Below are positions 26,559 through 35,111 of a stretch of 64,000 nt of DNA, piece after piece (positions within the stretch are counted from its first letter, which is position 1; every line of letters begins with the position of its first letter). This DNA comes from Pseudomonas baltica (GTDB lineage Bacteria; Pseudomonadota; Gammaproteobacteria; Pseudomonadales; Pseudomonadaceae), in the NCBI RefSeq assembly GCF_014235765.1, contig NZ_JACMYH010000001.1:1612001-1676000 (forward strand), written 5' to 3'. A program made the translations under genes and the position numbers. The notes beneath the pieces were generated by a model, which was not told the origin of the DNA, searched no databases, and saw nothing but the letters and a program-made list of their open reading frames with translations.

Positions 26559-26626
26559 CAAATTGAATTTCGGGAAGCTTAATCCCTTTGCTAGGGTAAT
26601 AACGAATCTGTTCGAGGGCTACTGAA

Positions 26627-27250
26627 ATGACTCATCCACTGCGCTATGACCGCTTTCGCCAGTTCGTCGGCGACCTGGCCGAGTTGCTGGATCGCGAACC
26701 CAGCGAGCCGGCGGTGCTGGAACAAGGCGCAGTGCTGCTGCAGCGGCTGGTCAGCCACGACGACTGGCTGCCGGCCATCGCTGCCCAGCCCGATCCGCAA
26801 CGCTACCAGCAATTCCTGCTGCACGCCGACGCCCGCCAGCGCTTTTCCGTGGTGAGCTTCATCTGGGGCCCTGGGCAGAGCACACCGATCCATGACCATC
26901 GCGTCTGGGGCCTGATCGGCATGTTGCGCGGTGCCGAGTTTTCCCAAGGCTTCAGCCGCGAAGCCGATGGGCGCCTGGTGCCCGACGGCGCGCCGATCCG
27001 CCTCGGGCCGGGCCAGGTCGAAGCGGTATCACCCAGCATCGGCGACATCCATCAAGTCAGCAATGCCTTCCACGATCGGGTGTCCATCAGCATCCATGTC
27101 TACGGCGCCAATATCGGCGCGGTAGCGCGCGCTGTGTACAGCGAAAGCGGCGAAGAAAAGCCATTCATTTCCGGTTATTCCAATGCCGGTATCCCCAATT
27201 TCTGGGACTTGTCCAAAGAGCGCCAGCCAAAAGAGAGTTCACCTGCATGA
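26627..27250 (+). CDS. 3-mercaptopropionate-type thiol dioxygenase (cysteine dioxygenase family)
   Basis: 207 aa cupin. Iron ligands are H89 and H91 in STPIHDHRVWG and H142 in GDIHQVS. A Ser-His-Tyr triad is visible as S155, H157 and Y159. Gln62 in RYQQFLL stands where cysteine dioxygenases carry a carboxylate-binding Arg, the mark of bacterial 3-mercaptopropionate dioxygenase. The enzyme adds O2 to the thiol, giving 3-sulfinopropionate (or cysteine sulfinate). Its stop overlaps the rhodanese start by 4 bp. In P. aeruginosa the equivalent is PA2602 (from memory). Confidence 0.9.
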   Translation: MTHPLRYDRFRQFVGDLAELLDREPSEPAVLEQGAVLLQRLVSHDDWLPAIAAQPDPQRYQQFLLHADARQRFSVVSFIWGPGQSTPIHDHRVWGLIGMLRGAEFSQGFSREADGRLVPDGAPIRLGPGQVEAVSPSIGDIHQVSNAFHDRVSISIHVYGANIGAVARAVYSESGEEKPFISGYSNAGIPNFWDLSKERQPKESSPA

Positions 27251-28830
27251 GCCAGATTGCCGTACGCCCCTACTCCACCTTGCGCCAGGCACTGCTGGAC
27301 GGCCAGGAAGTGGCATTGATCGATGTCCGCGAAGAGGCGCCTTTCGCCGAGGCTCACCCGCTGTTCGCCGCCAATATCCCCCTGTCCCGGCTGGAACTGG
27401 ACATCTACGCCCGGGTACCGCGCCGCGATACGGCCATCACCGTCTATGACGAAGGCGAAGGCCTTGCCGCCGTGGCCGCGCAACGCTTGCAAGCGCTCGG
27501 TTATACCGATGTGGCGCTGCTGCAAGGCGGGCTTGCCGGCTGGCACGATGCAGGCGGCGAGCTGTTTCGCGACGTCAACGTACCGAGCAAGGCCTTCGGC
27601 GAGCTGGTCGAAAGCCTGCTGCATACGCCTTCACTGGCGGCCGAGGACGTGCAGGCCCTGCTCGACAGCCGGGCCGACGTGGTGGTGGTCGACGCACGAC
27701 GTTTCGACGAATACCAGACCATGAGCATTCCGGGTGGCATCAGTGTGCCGGGCGCCGAACTGGTGCTGCGCATCCGCGAACTCGCGCCCGATCCGCAGAC
27801 CCGAGTGATCGTCAACTGCGCCGGTCGCACCCGCAGCATCATCGGCACGCAGTCGCTGGTCAATGCGGGCATTCCCAACCCGGTGTCGGCACTGCGCAAC
27901 GGCACCATCGGCTGGACACTGGCAGGTCAGACACTGGAACATGGCCAGCAACGTCGCTTCGGCGAAGTCGCCGAGCACACCCGCGCGGCAGCGGCGCAGT
28001 CGGCACGCGCGGTCGCGGACAGGGCCGGTGTGCAACGCGCGACGCTTGCAGCGCTGGCCCGCTGGCAAACCGAACAGGGCCGCACCACCTATGTGTTCGA
28101 CGTGCGCACCCTGGAAGAATACGCGGCCGGGCACCTGCCTGCGGCGCGCTCCACCCCGGGCGGCCAGTTGGTGCAGGAAACCGATCATTTCGCCAGCGTG
28201 CGAGGTGCGAGGCTGGTGCTGGTGGACGACGACGGCGTACGCGCCAACATGAGCGCGTCGTGGCTGGCCCAGATGGGTTGGGACGTGTTCGTGCTGGACG
28301 ATGCACAGTCCAGCGATTTCACTGCCGACGGCGCCTGGCAGACGCCCCTGCCGACCCTGCCGGAAGCCAAGACGATCAGCCCGGCCACGCTCGCTCAGTG
28401 GCAACGCGAGGGCAACACCCAGGTGTTCGACTTCACCAGCAGCGCCAACCACGTGCAACGTCATATCGCCGGTGCCCATTGGGCACTGCGCGCGCAATTG
28501 CCCCAGGCCCTGGAGAACGTACCCGTGGCCGAACGCTACGTGGTGACCTGCGGCAGCGGCCTGCTGGCACGCTTCGCGGTGACCGATCTGCAGGCGTTGA
28601 CCGGCAAACCGGTGTTCCTCCTCGAAGGTGGCAACGCCGCCTGGGTGGCCCAGGGCCTGCCGGTGGAAGCCGGCGAACGCCATCTGGCCGTGCCCCGCAG
28701 CGATCGCTACCGGCGCCCCTACGAGGGCACCGACAACCCTCGCCAAGCCATGCAAGGCTACCTGGATTGGGAGTTCGGCCTGGTCGAGCAACTGGCCAGG
28801 GACGGCACCCACGGCTTCAAGGTGATCTGA
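27247..28830 (+). CDS. thiosulfate sulfurtransferase with four rhodanese domains
   Basis: 527 aa made of four rhodanese-like repeats of about 120-135 residues. Active-site loops with Cys are seen only in repeat 2 (C191, VNCAGRTRS) and repeat 4 (C435, VTCGSGLLA). The matching loops of repeats 1 (VYDEGEGLA) and 3 (VDDDGVRAN) lack Cys and are probably structural. The enzyme should carry sulfane sulfur as a Cys persulfide and pass it to cyanide, sulfite or another acceptor. Start coupled by ATGA to the thiol dioxygenase, so it likely handles sulfur or sulfite released from its product. Confidence 0.9.
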   Translation: MSQIAVRPYSTLRQALLDGQEVALIDVREEAPFAEAHPLFAANIPLSRLELDIYARVPRRDTAITVYDEGEGLAAVAAQRLQALGYTDVALLQGGLAGWHDAGGELFRDVNVPSKAFGELVESLLHTPSLAAEDVQALLDSRADVVVVDARRFDEYQTMSIPGGISVPGAELVLRIRELAPDPQTRVIVNCAGRTRSIIGTQSLVNAGIPNPVSALRNGTIGWTLAGQTLEHGQQRRFGEVAEHTRAAAAQSARAVADRAGVQRATLAALARWQTEQGRTTYVFDVRTLEEYAAGHLPAARSTPGGQLVQETDHFASVRGARLVLVDDDGVRANMSASWLAQMGWDVFVLDDAQSSDFTADGAWQTPLPTLPEAKTISPATLAQWQREGNTQVFDFTSSANHVQRHIAGAHWALRAQLPQALENVPVAERYVVTCGSGLLARFAVTDLQALTGKPVFLLEGGNAAWVAQGLPVEAGERHLAVPRSDRYRRPYEGTDNPRQAMQGYLDWEFGLVEQLARDGTHGFKVI

Positions 28831-28943
28831 CACCGCAACGCCCCTACATCACTGGCTGCTCGGGACCTGATGAAACCGGACCGAGCGGCGATCGCACTCA
28901 TGTGCCGTCGCCGCCGGCACGCACGTTTTTCAGGAGAGACCCG

Positions 28944-29738
28944 ATGACTTCGTTGTCCGTTCTGCACGATTCCACGCCCACGCTGCGCCAGCGTGTCACG
29001 CCGCAGGAATGGGAGGTGCGCGTCAAGCTCGCGGCCGCCTATCGCCTGGCCGCGCAACTGCGCTGGACCGACCATATCTACACGCACTTCTCGGCCCGTG
29101 TGCCGGGTGATCAGGAGCACTTCCTGATCAACGCCTTCGGCCTGCTGTTCGATGAAATCACCGCGTCCAATCTGGTCAAGGTGGATATCGACGGCGAGCT
29201 GATCGACGATCCGCTGGGGCTGGGCATCAACCACGCCGGCTACGTGATCCACAGCGCCATCCACCGCGCACGCCCCGACCTCAAAGCCGTGTTGCACACC
29301 CATACCCGCGATGGTGCTGCAGTGTCGGCCCAGCGCAACGGCTTGCTGCCGTTGTCCCAGCACGCATTGCTCTACTACAGCCGCGTCGCCTACCACGGTT
29401 ATGAAGGCATAGCCCTGGACCTGGATGAACAGACGCGCCTGGTTCGCAACCTGGGCAACAGCAACATCCTGATCCTGCGCAACCACGGCCTGTTGACCGG
29501 AGGCGTCAGTGTCGAACATGCCTTCCGCGAACTGCATGGGCTGGAGCGGGCCTGCAACACCCAGATCGCCGCCCAGGCCGGCGGCAATGCCGACCTGCTG
29601 CTGGCGCCGCAGGCGGCCATCGACAAGGTGCACCAGCAATCTGCCAGTGCAGCCAGCGGCGACAACCCCAAGATCCAACTGCACTGGGACGCCCTGATCC
29701 GTCAGCTCGACCGCGAGGGCCAAGACTATGCCACCTGA
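28944..29738 (+). CDS. class II aldolase/adducin family protein
   Basis: 264 aa from ATG 28944 with CAGGAGAGA as ribosome site. Metal ligands are retained: H118 and H120 in HTHTRDG, and H181 in RNHGLL. The segment before them (INHAGYVIHSAIHRARPDLK) has Gly or Ala where sugar-phosphate aldolases such as FucA carry the catalytic Glu, as in adducin-like members. It may bind a metal but use different chemistry. The gene lies between the rhodanese and a sulfonate-type ABC permease that it overlaps by 11 bp, so a role in handling the carbon part of an imported organosulfur compound is possible. No substrate can be named. Confidence 0.85.
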   Translation: MTSLSVLHDSTPTLRQRVTPQEWEVRVKLAAAYRLAAQLRWTDHIYTHFSARVPGDQEHFLINAFGLLFDEITASNLVKVDIDGELIDDPLGLGINHAGYVIHSAIHRARPDLKAVLHTHTRDGAAVSAQRNGLLPLSQHALLYYSRVAYHGYEGIALDLDEQTRLVRNLGNSNILILRNHGLLTGGVSVEHAFRELHGLERACNTQIAAQAGGNADLLLAPQAAIDKVHQQSASAASGDNPKIQLHWDALIRQLDREGQDYAT

Positions 29739-30576
29739 AATCGCCTCTGCGCCGATCGCCAGGGCGCCCATCCACATGCTCGAAGTCACGCCCAGCGCAC
29801 CCCGGCGCGGCGTGCCGGTGCCAGGCTTCGTACTCAGGCTGCTGAGCCCGCTGGCGATCCTGGTGCTCTGGGAGCTGGCCTCGCGGGTCGGGCTGATCCC
29901 GCCGCGTATCATCGCCGCGCCGTCGAGCATCGGTGTGACGTTCTGGGCGCTGACCATCAGCGGCGAGCTCCCGGCGCATCTGCTGATATCCCTGCAGCGC
30001 GCGGTGTCGGGCCTGGCTATTGGTGTGTTCATCGGCACCGCTGCGGCCCTGCTCACCGGCCTTTCGCGGCGTGGCGAAGTGCTGCTCGACTCACCCATGC
30101 AGATGCTGCGCACCGTACCCTCACTGGCGCTGGTGCCGCTGTTCATTCTGTGGTTCGGCATCGGCGAATTCACCAAGGTCGCGCTGATCGTCATGGGCAC
30201 CACCTTTCCGGTGTACCTGAACCTGTTCGCCGGCATCCGCAGCATCGACCCCAAGCTGATCGAAGCCGGCAACACCCTGGGGCTGAACCGTCGCGAACTG
30301 GTCTGGCACGTGATATTGCCCGGCGCGCTGCCGTCGTTCTTCGTCGGCCTGCGCTATTCGCTGGCGATCTCCTGGCTGGCGCTGGTGTTCGTCGAGCAGA
30401 TCAACGCCACCTCCGGCATCGGCTTCCTGGCCAGCGACGCGCGCGACTTCATGCGCACCGACATCATCGTCATCTGCCTGCTGGTGTACAGCCTGCTGGG
30501 GCTGCTGATCGACGGCATCATCCGCGCCCTGGAGCACTACGCCCTGGCCTGGCGCCCCTCCTTCGTGAAGAGCTGA
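29728..30576 (+). CDS. ABC transporter permease, sulfonate/taurine type (SsuC-like)
   Basis: 282 aa inner-membrane protein of the BPD_transp_1 family with about six helices. The EAA loop reads EAGNTLGLNRRELVWHVILPG, and SLALVPLFILWFGIGEFTKVALI is typical of SsuC/TauC/NitT permeases. The start lies 11 bp inside the aldolase gene, and the ATPase begins 4 bp after its stop. No binding protein is encoded beside it. Candidates are the SsuA-like proteins at 22500 and 37271. Confidence 0.9.
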   Translation: MPPEIASAPIARAPIHMLEVTPSAPRRGVPVPGFVLRLLSPLAILVLWELASRVGLIPPRIIAAPSSIGVTFWALTISGELPAHLLISLQRAVSGLAIGVFIGTAAALLTGLSRRGEVLLDSPMQMLRTVPSLALVPLFILWFGIGEFTKVALIVMGTTFPVYLNLFAGIRSIDPKLIEAGNTLGLNRRELVWHVILPGALPSFFVGLRYSLAISWLALVFVEQINATSGIGFLASDARDFMRTDIIVICLLVYSLLGLLIDGIIRALEHYALAWRPSFVKS

Positions 30577-30580
30577 TCCC

Positions 30581-31372
30581 ATGACCGCACACAACGTCAC
30601 CCGCCCGTTGCACCCACAACCCGCCGTCAGCCTGCAGAACGTGGTACGTCAGTTCGGCGCCAACCGCGTCATCGATGGCTTGAACCTGGACATCGCGCCC
30701 GGCGAGTTCGTTGCCCTGCTGGGCGCCAGCGGCTCGGGCAAGACCACCCTGCTGCGCTCGCTGGCCGGGCTCGACCCGATCGAAGGTGGCCGCCTGCTGG
30801 TGCCTGCGGCCCGCTCGGCGGTGTTCCAGGAACCGCGCCTGATGCCGTGGAAGCGCGTGTGGAAGAACGTCACCTTGGGCGTGCGCACCCCCCAGGCCCG
30901 CGAGCGTGCGGTCAAGGCGCTGACCGAAGTGGGTTTGGCGCATCGGCTCGATGCCTTTCCCGCCACCTTGTCCGGGGGTGAAGCCCAGCGCGTGGCATTG
31001 GCCCGCAGCCTGGTGCGCGAGCCTCGCCTGCTGCTGCTGGACGAACCGTTCGCCGCTCTCGATGCGCTGACCCGCATTCGCATGCATCAGTTGATCATCG
31101 ACCTGTGGCGTGCCCACGGGCCTGCAGTGCTGCTGGTCACCCACGATGTCGAGGAAGCGATCCTGCTGGCCGATCGCATCATCGTGCTCAAGAACGGGCG
31201 CATTGCCGAAGCGCTGCCCATTGGCCTGGATCGCCCTCGGGAAAAAGGCACACCGGCCTTCAATGCCATTCGCCGACGCCTGTTGGGGCTGCTGGGCGTG
31301 GAAGCCGGCCCGCCTCAGGTGGCCGATGGGCCCTTGCCGCTGGCCAGCAGACCAAGAGCGCTCGCGACCTAA
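30581..31372 (+). CDS. ABC transporter ATP-binding protein, sulfonate/taurine type (SsuB-like)
   Basis: 263 aa. Walker A GASGSGKTT, Q-loop VFQEPRLMPW, signature LSGGEAQRVALARSLVREP, Walker B LLLLDEPFAALD and switch LLVTHDVEEAI are complete. This set is typical of the SsuB/TauB group. It powers the preceding permease. The gene ends the first sulfur operon; a REP pair follows before the next importer. Confidence 0.92.
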   Translation: MTAHNVTRPLHPQPAVSLQNVVRQFGANRVIDGLNLDIAPGEFVALLGASGSGKTTLLRSLAGLDPIEGGRLLVPAARSAVFQEPRLMPWKRVWKNVTLGVRTPQARERAVKALTEVGLAHRLDAFPATLSGGEAQRVALARSLVREPRLLLLDEPFAALDALTRIRMHQLIIDLWRAHGPAVLLVTHDVEEAILLADRIIVLKNGRIAEALPIGLDRPREKGTPAFNAIRRRLLGLLGVEAGPPQVADGPLPLASRPRALAT

Positions 31373-31387
31373 ATCGAGGTGGGGCCA

Positions 31388-31473
31388 TTCGCGGGCAGAG
31401 CCCCGCTCCCACAAGGAGTGCAGCAGACATTCGGGCACCACCAACCCTGTGGGAGCGGGGCTCTGCCCGCGAA
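31388..31473. repeat. REP pair (BIME), family B
   Basis: Two inverted copies of TGTGGGAGCGGGGCTCTGCC and its complement surround about 34 bp. This sequence differs from the family A element elsewhere in the window. It lies in the 153-bp gap between the SsuB-like gene and the peptide-type importer, as expected at an operon boundary. Confidence 0.85.
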
Positions 31474-31525
31474 GGCCCCCACCCCAAACCCAAGCCGATC
31501 ACAGCACTGAAAAGGACCCTCACCC

Positions 31526-33178
31526 ATGCCCCACCCAGCCCCCTCATCGGCTTCGAACCCACCTACACGCCCCCGCCTGCTGGCACTCGGCGTACTGCTC
31601 GCAACACTTGTGGGCTGCTCCCCCTCGGCCCCCGAGCAGGCCGACAAGACTTTGAAGATCGCCTTCTTCGGCGACAACACCACCCTGGTCAGTGTCGACC
31701 CTTTCCAGGTCTATTGGCTCGAACATCGCGTGCTGCTGCGCAACGTCGCCGAATCACTGACCGACCAGGACCCGGACAGTGGCAAGATCATTCCCTGGTT
31801 GGCCAAGAGCTGGGACATCAGCGACGACGCCCTGAGCTACACCTTCCAGCTGCGTGACGACGTCACCTTCAGCAATGGCGAGCGCTTCGACGCCCACGCC
31901 GTGAAGGCCGCCTTCGACAGCGACAAGGCATTCGCCAAGGAGCTGCCGGCGACCTTCGGTGCAACCTACCTGGCGGGCTACGACCACGCCGAAGTGCTCG
32001 ACGACTTCACCGTCAAACTGGTGCTGTCGCGACCCAACGCCGGCTTCCTCCAGGCCACGTCCACCACCAACCTGGCGATTCTTGCACCTGCCTCCTACCA
32101 GTTGACGGCCAAGCAGCGCTCGCTCGGCCAGATCATCGGCACCGGGCCGTTCGTGCTCGAGCACTACACGCCGGAGAGCGGCGCCCGACTGACCCGTCGA
32201 CCGGGCTACCACTGGGCGTCGGCGAACATGAAGAACAAGGCCGACGCCCATCTGGATGCCGTGGAAATCAGCTACATCGCCGAGGAAAGCGTACGCAACG
32301 GATTGTTCCTGCAGGGCAAGGTCGATGTGCTGTGGCCGCGCAATCCGTTCTCGGAAGTCGACCTCAAGCTGTACCAGAGCAAGGGCGCTACCATTCAGAG
32401 CCGCGCCTTGCCCGGCCCCGCGTTGAACCTCTACCCCAACACCCGCAACGGCCGTGTACTGGCCGACAGGAAAGTGCGCCAGGCACTGCTCAAGGCCATC
32501 GACCGCAAGAGCTACGCCAGCACCGTGTACAACGCCGATTTCCCCGTCGTCAACGGTGTGTACGACAGCACCACGCCGTACTTCAAGGCCCAGGGCGCCA
32601 AGCTTGGCTACGACGCTGTCGGCGCCGCACGCTTGCTGGACGAGGCAGGCTGGGCACCGGCTGCCGATGGCTATCGACACAAGGACGGCAAGCGCCTGAG
32701 CCTGGCCTACAACATCAACGGCAGTGAAACGGCCGGCGATGTGCTGATGCAGGATCAACTGCGCAAGGTGGGTATCGACCTGAAACTCAATGTGGTGACC
32801 CGCGCCGAATGGACCGCCGCCAATGCCCAGGGCAACTACGACCTGACGTCCACCTACATGACCCGCGCCGATCCGATCATTCTGCAGACCATTCTCGATC
32901 CGCGCAGCGCCAACAGCTCGACCCTGGCCACCAATATCTACGAACCGGCGACCCTGAACCGGGCCACCGCGCTGTTCGACGCTGGCATCACTGCCACTCG
33001 AGCCGAGCAACGCGCCAAGGCCTACGGCGATCTGCAGGACCTGCTGGTGGACGAGGCCTCGGCCATCCCGATCTACGAGCGTGTCTGGCAGGCAGCCACG
33101 GCGGCTCGGGTGAAGAACTTCCACTGGACCGCAGAAGGCTTCGCCTTCCTCGGTGACATCGAGGTCGGCACGCCATGA
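31526..33178 (+). CDS. peptide/nickel-type ABC substrate-binding lipoprotein (family 5, DppA/NikA-like)
   Basis: 550 aa. The N-terminus has a hydrophobic stretch ending LLATLVGCSPS, a lipobox with C31, so the mature protein should be a lipoprotein at a membrane face. Family SBP_bac_5 features include PWLAKSWDISDDALSYTFQL, NGERFDAHAVKAAFD and VRQALLKAIDRKSYA. It starts a four-gene importer whose members overlap by ATGA. The ligand could be a peptide, glutathione-like thiol, opine or metal chelate; its place in a sulfur locus suggests a sulfur compound. Confidence 0.9.
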   Translation: MPHPAPSSASNPPTRPRLLALGVLLATLVGCSPSAPEQADKTLKIAFFGDNTTLVSVDPFQVYWLEHRVLLRNVAESLTDQDPDSGKIIPWLAKSWDISDDALSYTFQLRDDVTFSNGERFDAHAVKAAFDSDKAFAKELPATFGATYLAGYDHAEVLDDFTVKLVLSRPNAGFLQATSTTNLAILAPASYQLTAKQRSLGQIIGTGPFVLEHYTPESGARLTRRPGYHWASANMKNKADAHLDAVEISYIAEESVRNGLFLQGKVDVLWPRNPFSEVDLKLYQSKGATIQSRALPGPALNLYPNTRNGRVLADRKVRQALLKAIDRKSYASTVYNADFPVVNGVYDSTTPYFKAQGAKLGYDAVGAARLLDEAGWAPAADGYRHKDGKRLSLAYNINGSETAGDVLMQDQLRKVGIDLKLNVVTRAEWTAANAQGNYDLTSTYMTRADPIILQTILDPRSANSSTLATNIYEPATLNRATALFDAGITATRAEQRAKAYGDLQDLLVDEASAIPIYERVWQAATAARVKNFHWTAEGFAFLGDIEVGTP

Positions 33179-34134
33179 ACCGTTACCTGCTGGGGCGTGT
33201 CGGCCAGGCGCTGCTGGTGCTGTGGGGCGCCTATACCATCACCTACTTCATCCTCTACCTGCTGCCCGGCGACACGCTGTCAATCATGCTCAGCGCCTCG
33301 GGCCTGGAAGTCGATGCGCTGTCGCCGGCGGACCTGGCCAAGGCACGTGCCTACTACGGACTGGATCGCGGCCTGTTCGAGCAGTACGGGCATCTGCTCT
33401 GGCGGGCCCTGCACGGTGACTTCGGTCAGTCGCTGTCGCTCAACCGGCCGGTGACTGCGCTGCTGGCCGAGCGCCTGCCACAAACCCTGACCCTGGCCGG
33501 TTCGGCCATCGTGCTGTCGTTGATCGGCGGCATCGGCCTGGCCTACCTGACCGCCTACGTGCGCTGGCAACCCTTGCAATCGGCCATGGCGCGCCTGCCG
33601 TCGCTGGGGTTCTCGGTACCAGTGTTCTGGCTGGGCCTGCTGCTGATACAGGTGTTCGCCTTCGGCCTGGGCTGGTTCCCCGCCATCGGCAGTCAGGGCC
33701 TGGACAGCCTGGTGCTGCCGGCCATCACCCTGGCGATCCCCAGCGCGGCGGTGTATGCCCAGGTGCTGCAACGCGGATTTCAGCACGTGTGGCGCGAGCC
33801 CTACATCACCACGGCCTACGCCAAAGGTCTGAGCCGCGCCCAGGTGCAGTACCGCCACGGCCTGAAGAACGCGGCGCTGCCGATTCTCACGCTGTTCGGC
33901 CTGCAGGTCGGCAACACCGTGTCGGGTGCGGTGCTGGTGGAAACCATTTTCAGCCGCAACGGTGTCGGGCGCCTGGCCCAGGAAGCGGTACTGCGCCAGG
34001 ACATTCCGGTGGTGCTGGCGATCGTCGCCATCTCCGCGGCCGCTTTCGTGGTGGTGAACCTGTTGGTGGACCTGCTCTACCCGATGTTCGACCCCCGTAT
34101 CACCCACGCGCCCCGTGCGCCCAGTGCGGCCTAG
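33175..34134 (+). CDS. peptide/nickel-type ABC transporter permease (DppB-like)
   Basis: 319 aa inner-membrane permease. It starts MNRYLLGRVGQALLVLWGAYTITYFILY, and the EAA loop AYAKGLSRAQVQYRHGLKNAALP is of the DppB/OppB class. About six helices are visible. The start overlaps the binding-protein stop by 4 bp. The second permease follows after 20 bp. Confidence 0.92.
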   Translation: MNRYLLGRVGQALLVLWGAYTITYFILYLLPGDTLSIMLSASGLEVDALSPADLAKARAYYGLDRGLFEQYGHLLWRALHGDFGQSLSLNRPVTALLAERLPQTLTLAGSAIVLSLIGGIGLAYLTAYVRWQPLQSAMARLPSLGFSVPVFWLGLLLIQVFAFGLGWFPAIGSQGLDSLVLPAITLAIPSAAVYAQVLQRGFQHVWREPYITTAYAKGLSRAQVQYRHGLKNAALPILTLFGLQVGNTVSGAVLVETIFSRNGVGRLAQEAVLRQDIPVVLAIVAISAAAFVVVNLLVDLLYPMFDPRITHAPRAPSAA

Positions 34135-34154
34135 GCCTGCCAAGGATTCCGCTC

Positions 34155-35111
34155 ATGCCTTCATCCAACGCCGTGCACAACCTCGACCGTCGGTTCGGCT
34201 CGCCGTCGATACAACGCTTGCCGGCTACGACGCCATCCGCGCCATTGCCAGTAGAGGCCACGACGCCATGGCGACGGCGCAATCGCTGGTCACGCCTGCT
34301 CAGCGCTTCACGTCCCCTGTTGCGCCGGCCCGGCTTCATGCTGGCCGCGCTGGTAGTCGCCTTTGCCTTGCTGGCTGCGCTGGCACCGGGCGTGCTGAGC
34401 GGCTTCGACCCCAATGCCACCGCGCCGCTGGCCAAGCTCACCGCGCCCAACGCCACCCACTGGTTCGGCACCGACGAGCTCGGCCGCGACCTGTATACCC
34501 GCGTGATCCACGGCGCCAGCCTGTCGATTCAGGCAGCGCTGCTGGCGGTTGGCCTGGCCCTGCTCGGCGGCTTGAGCCTGGGCGTGCTGTCGGGGTTCGC
34601 CGGGGGCCGCGTGGATGCGCTGATCATGCGCGTGATCGACGTGCTGCTGGCCCTGCCTGGCTTGCTGCTGGCCCTGGCCATCGTCACCGCCATCGGCTTC
34701 GGCACCTTGCCGGTAGCCCTCGCCGTGGGTGTAGGGATCATTCCCGGTTTTGCCCGCACCACCCGCGCCGAGGTGTTGCGGGTGAAGACCTTGCCTTACG
34801 TGGAAGCCGCCCGCTTGGGCGGTGCGAGCTGGTTGCAGACGTTGTGGCGGCACATTCTGCCCAACGCCTGGGGGCCGGTCGCCGTGCTCGCCACCCTCGA
34901 CTTCGGCGCCGCCATTTTGGCCACCGCAGGCCTCAGCTTCCTGGGTTTCGGCGCCGCGCCACCGGCGCCGGAATGGGGCACGCTGATCGCTACCGGACGG
35001 CATTTTCTGATCACCGCGCCGTGGGTGGCGCTGTTGCCCGGCGCCTTTGTCGTGGCGGTGGTGTTCAGCCTCAATCACCTGGCCCGCACCTTTGAAGAGA
35101 TCAAGCGATGA
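34155..35111 (+). CDS. peptide/nickel-type ABC transporter permease (DppC-like)
   Basis: 318 aa from ATG 34155 (MPSSNAVHNLDRRFG). The much longer upstream frame lies inside the DppB-like gene and is rejected. A polar cytoplasmic leader of about 55 residues precedes the first helix. PNATHWFGTDELGRDLYTRV and EAARLGGASWLQTLWRHILPN (EAA loop) are DppC/OppC signatures. The stop overlaps the ATPase start by 4 bp. Confidence 0.92.
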   Translation: MPSSNAVHNLDRRFGSPSIQRLPATTPSAPLPVEATTPWRRRNRWSRLLSASRPLLRRPGFMLAALVVAFALLAALAPGVLSGFDPNATAPLAKLTAPNATHWFGTDELGRDLYTRVIHGASLSIQAALLAVGLALLGGLSLGVLSGFAGGRVDALIMRVIDVLLALPGLLLALAIVTAIGFGTLPVALAVGVGIIPGFARTTRAEVLRVKTLPYVEAARLGGASWLQTLWRHILPNAWGPVAVLATLDFGAAILATAGLSFLGFGAAPPAPEWGTLIATGRHFLITAPWVALLPGAFVVAVVFSLNHLARTFEEIKR

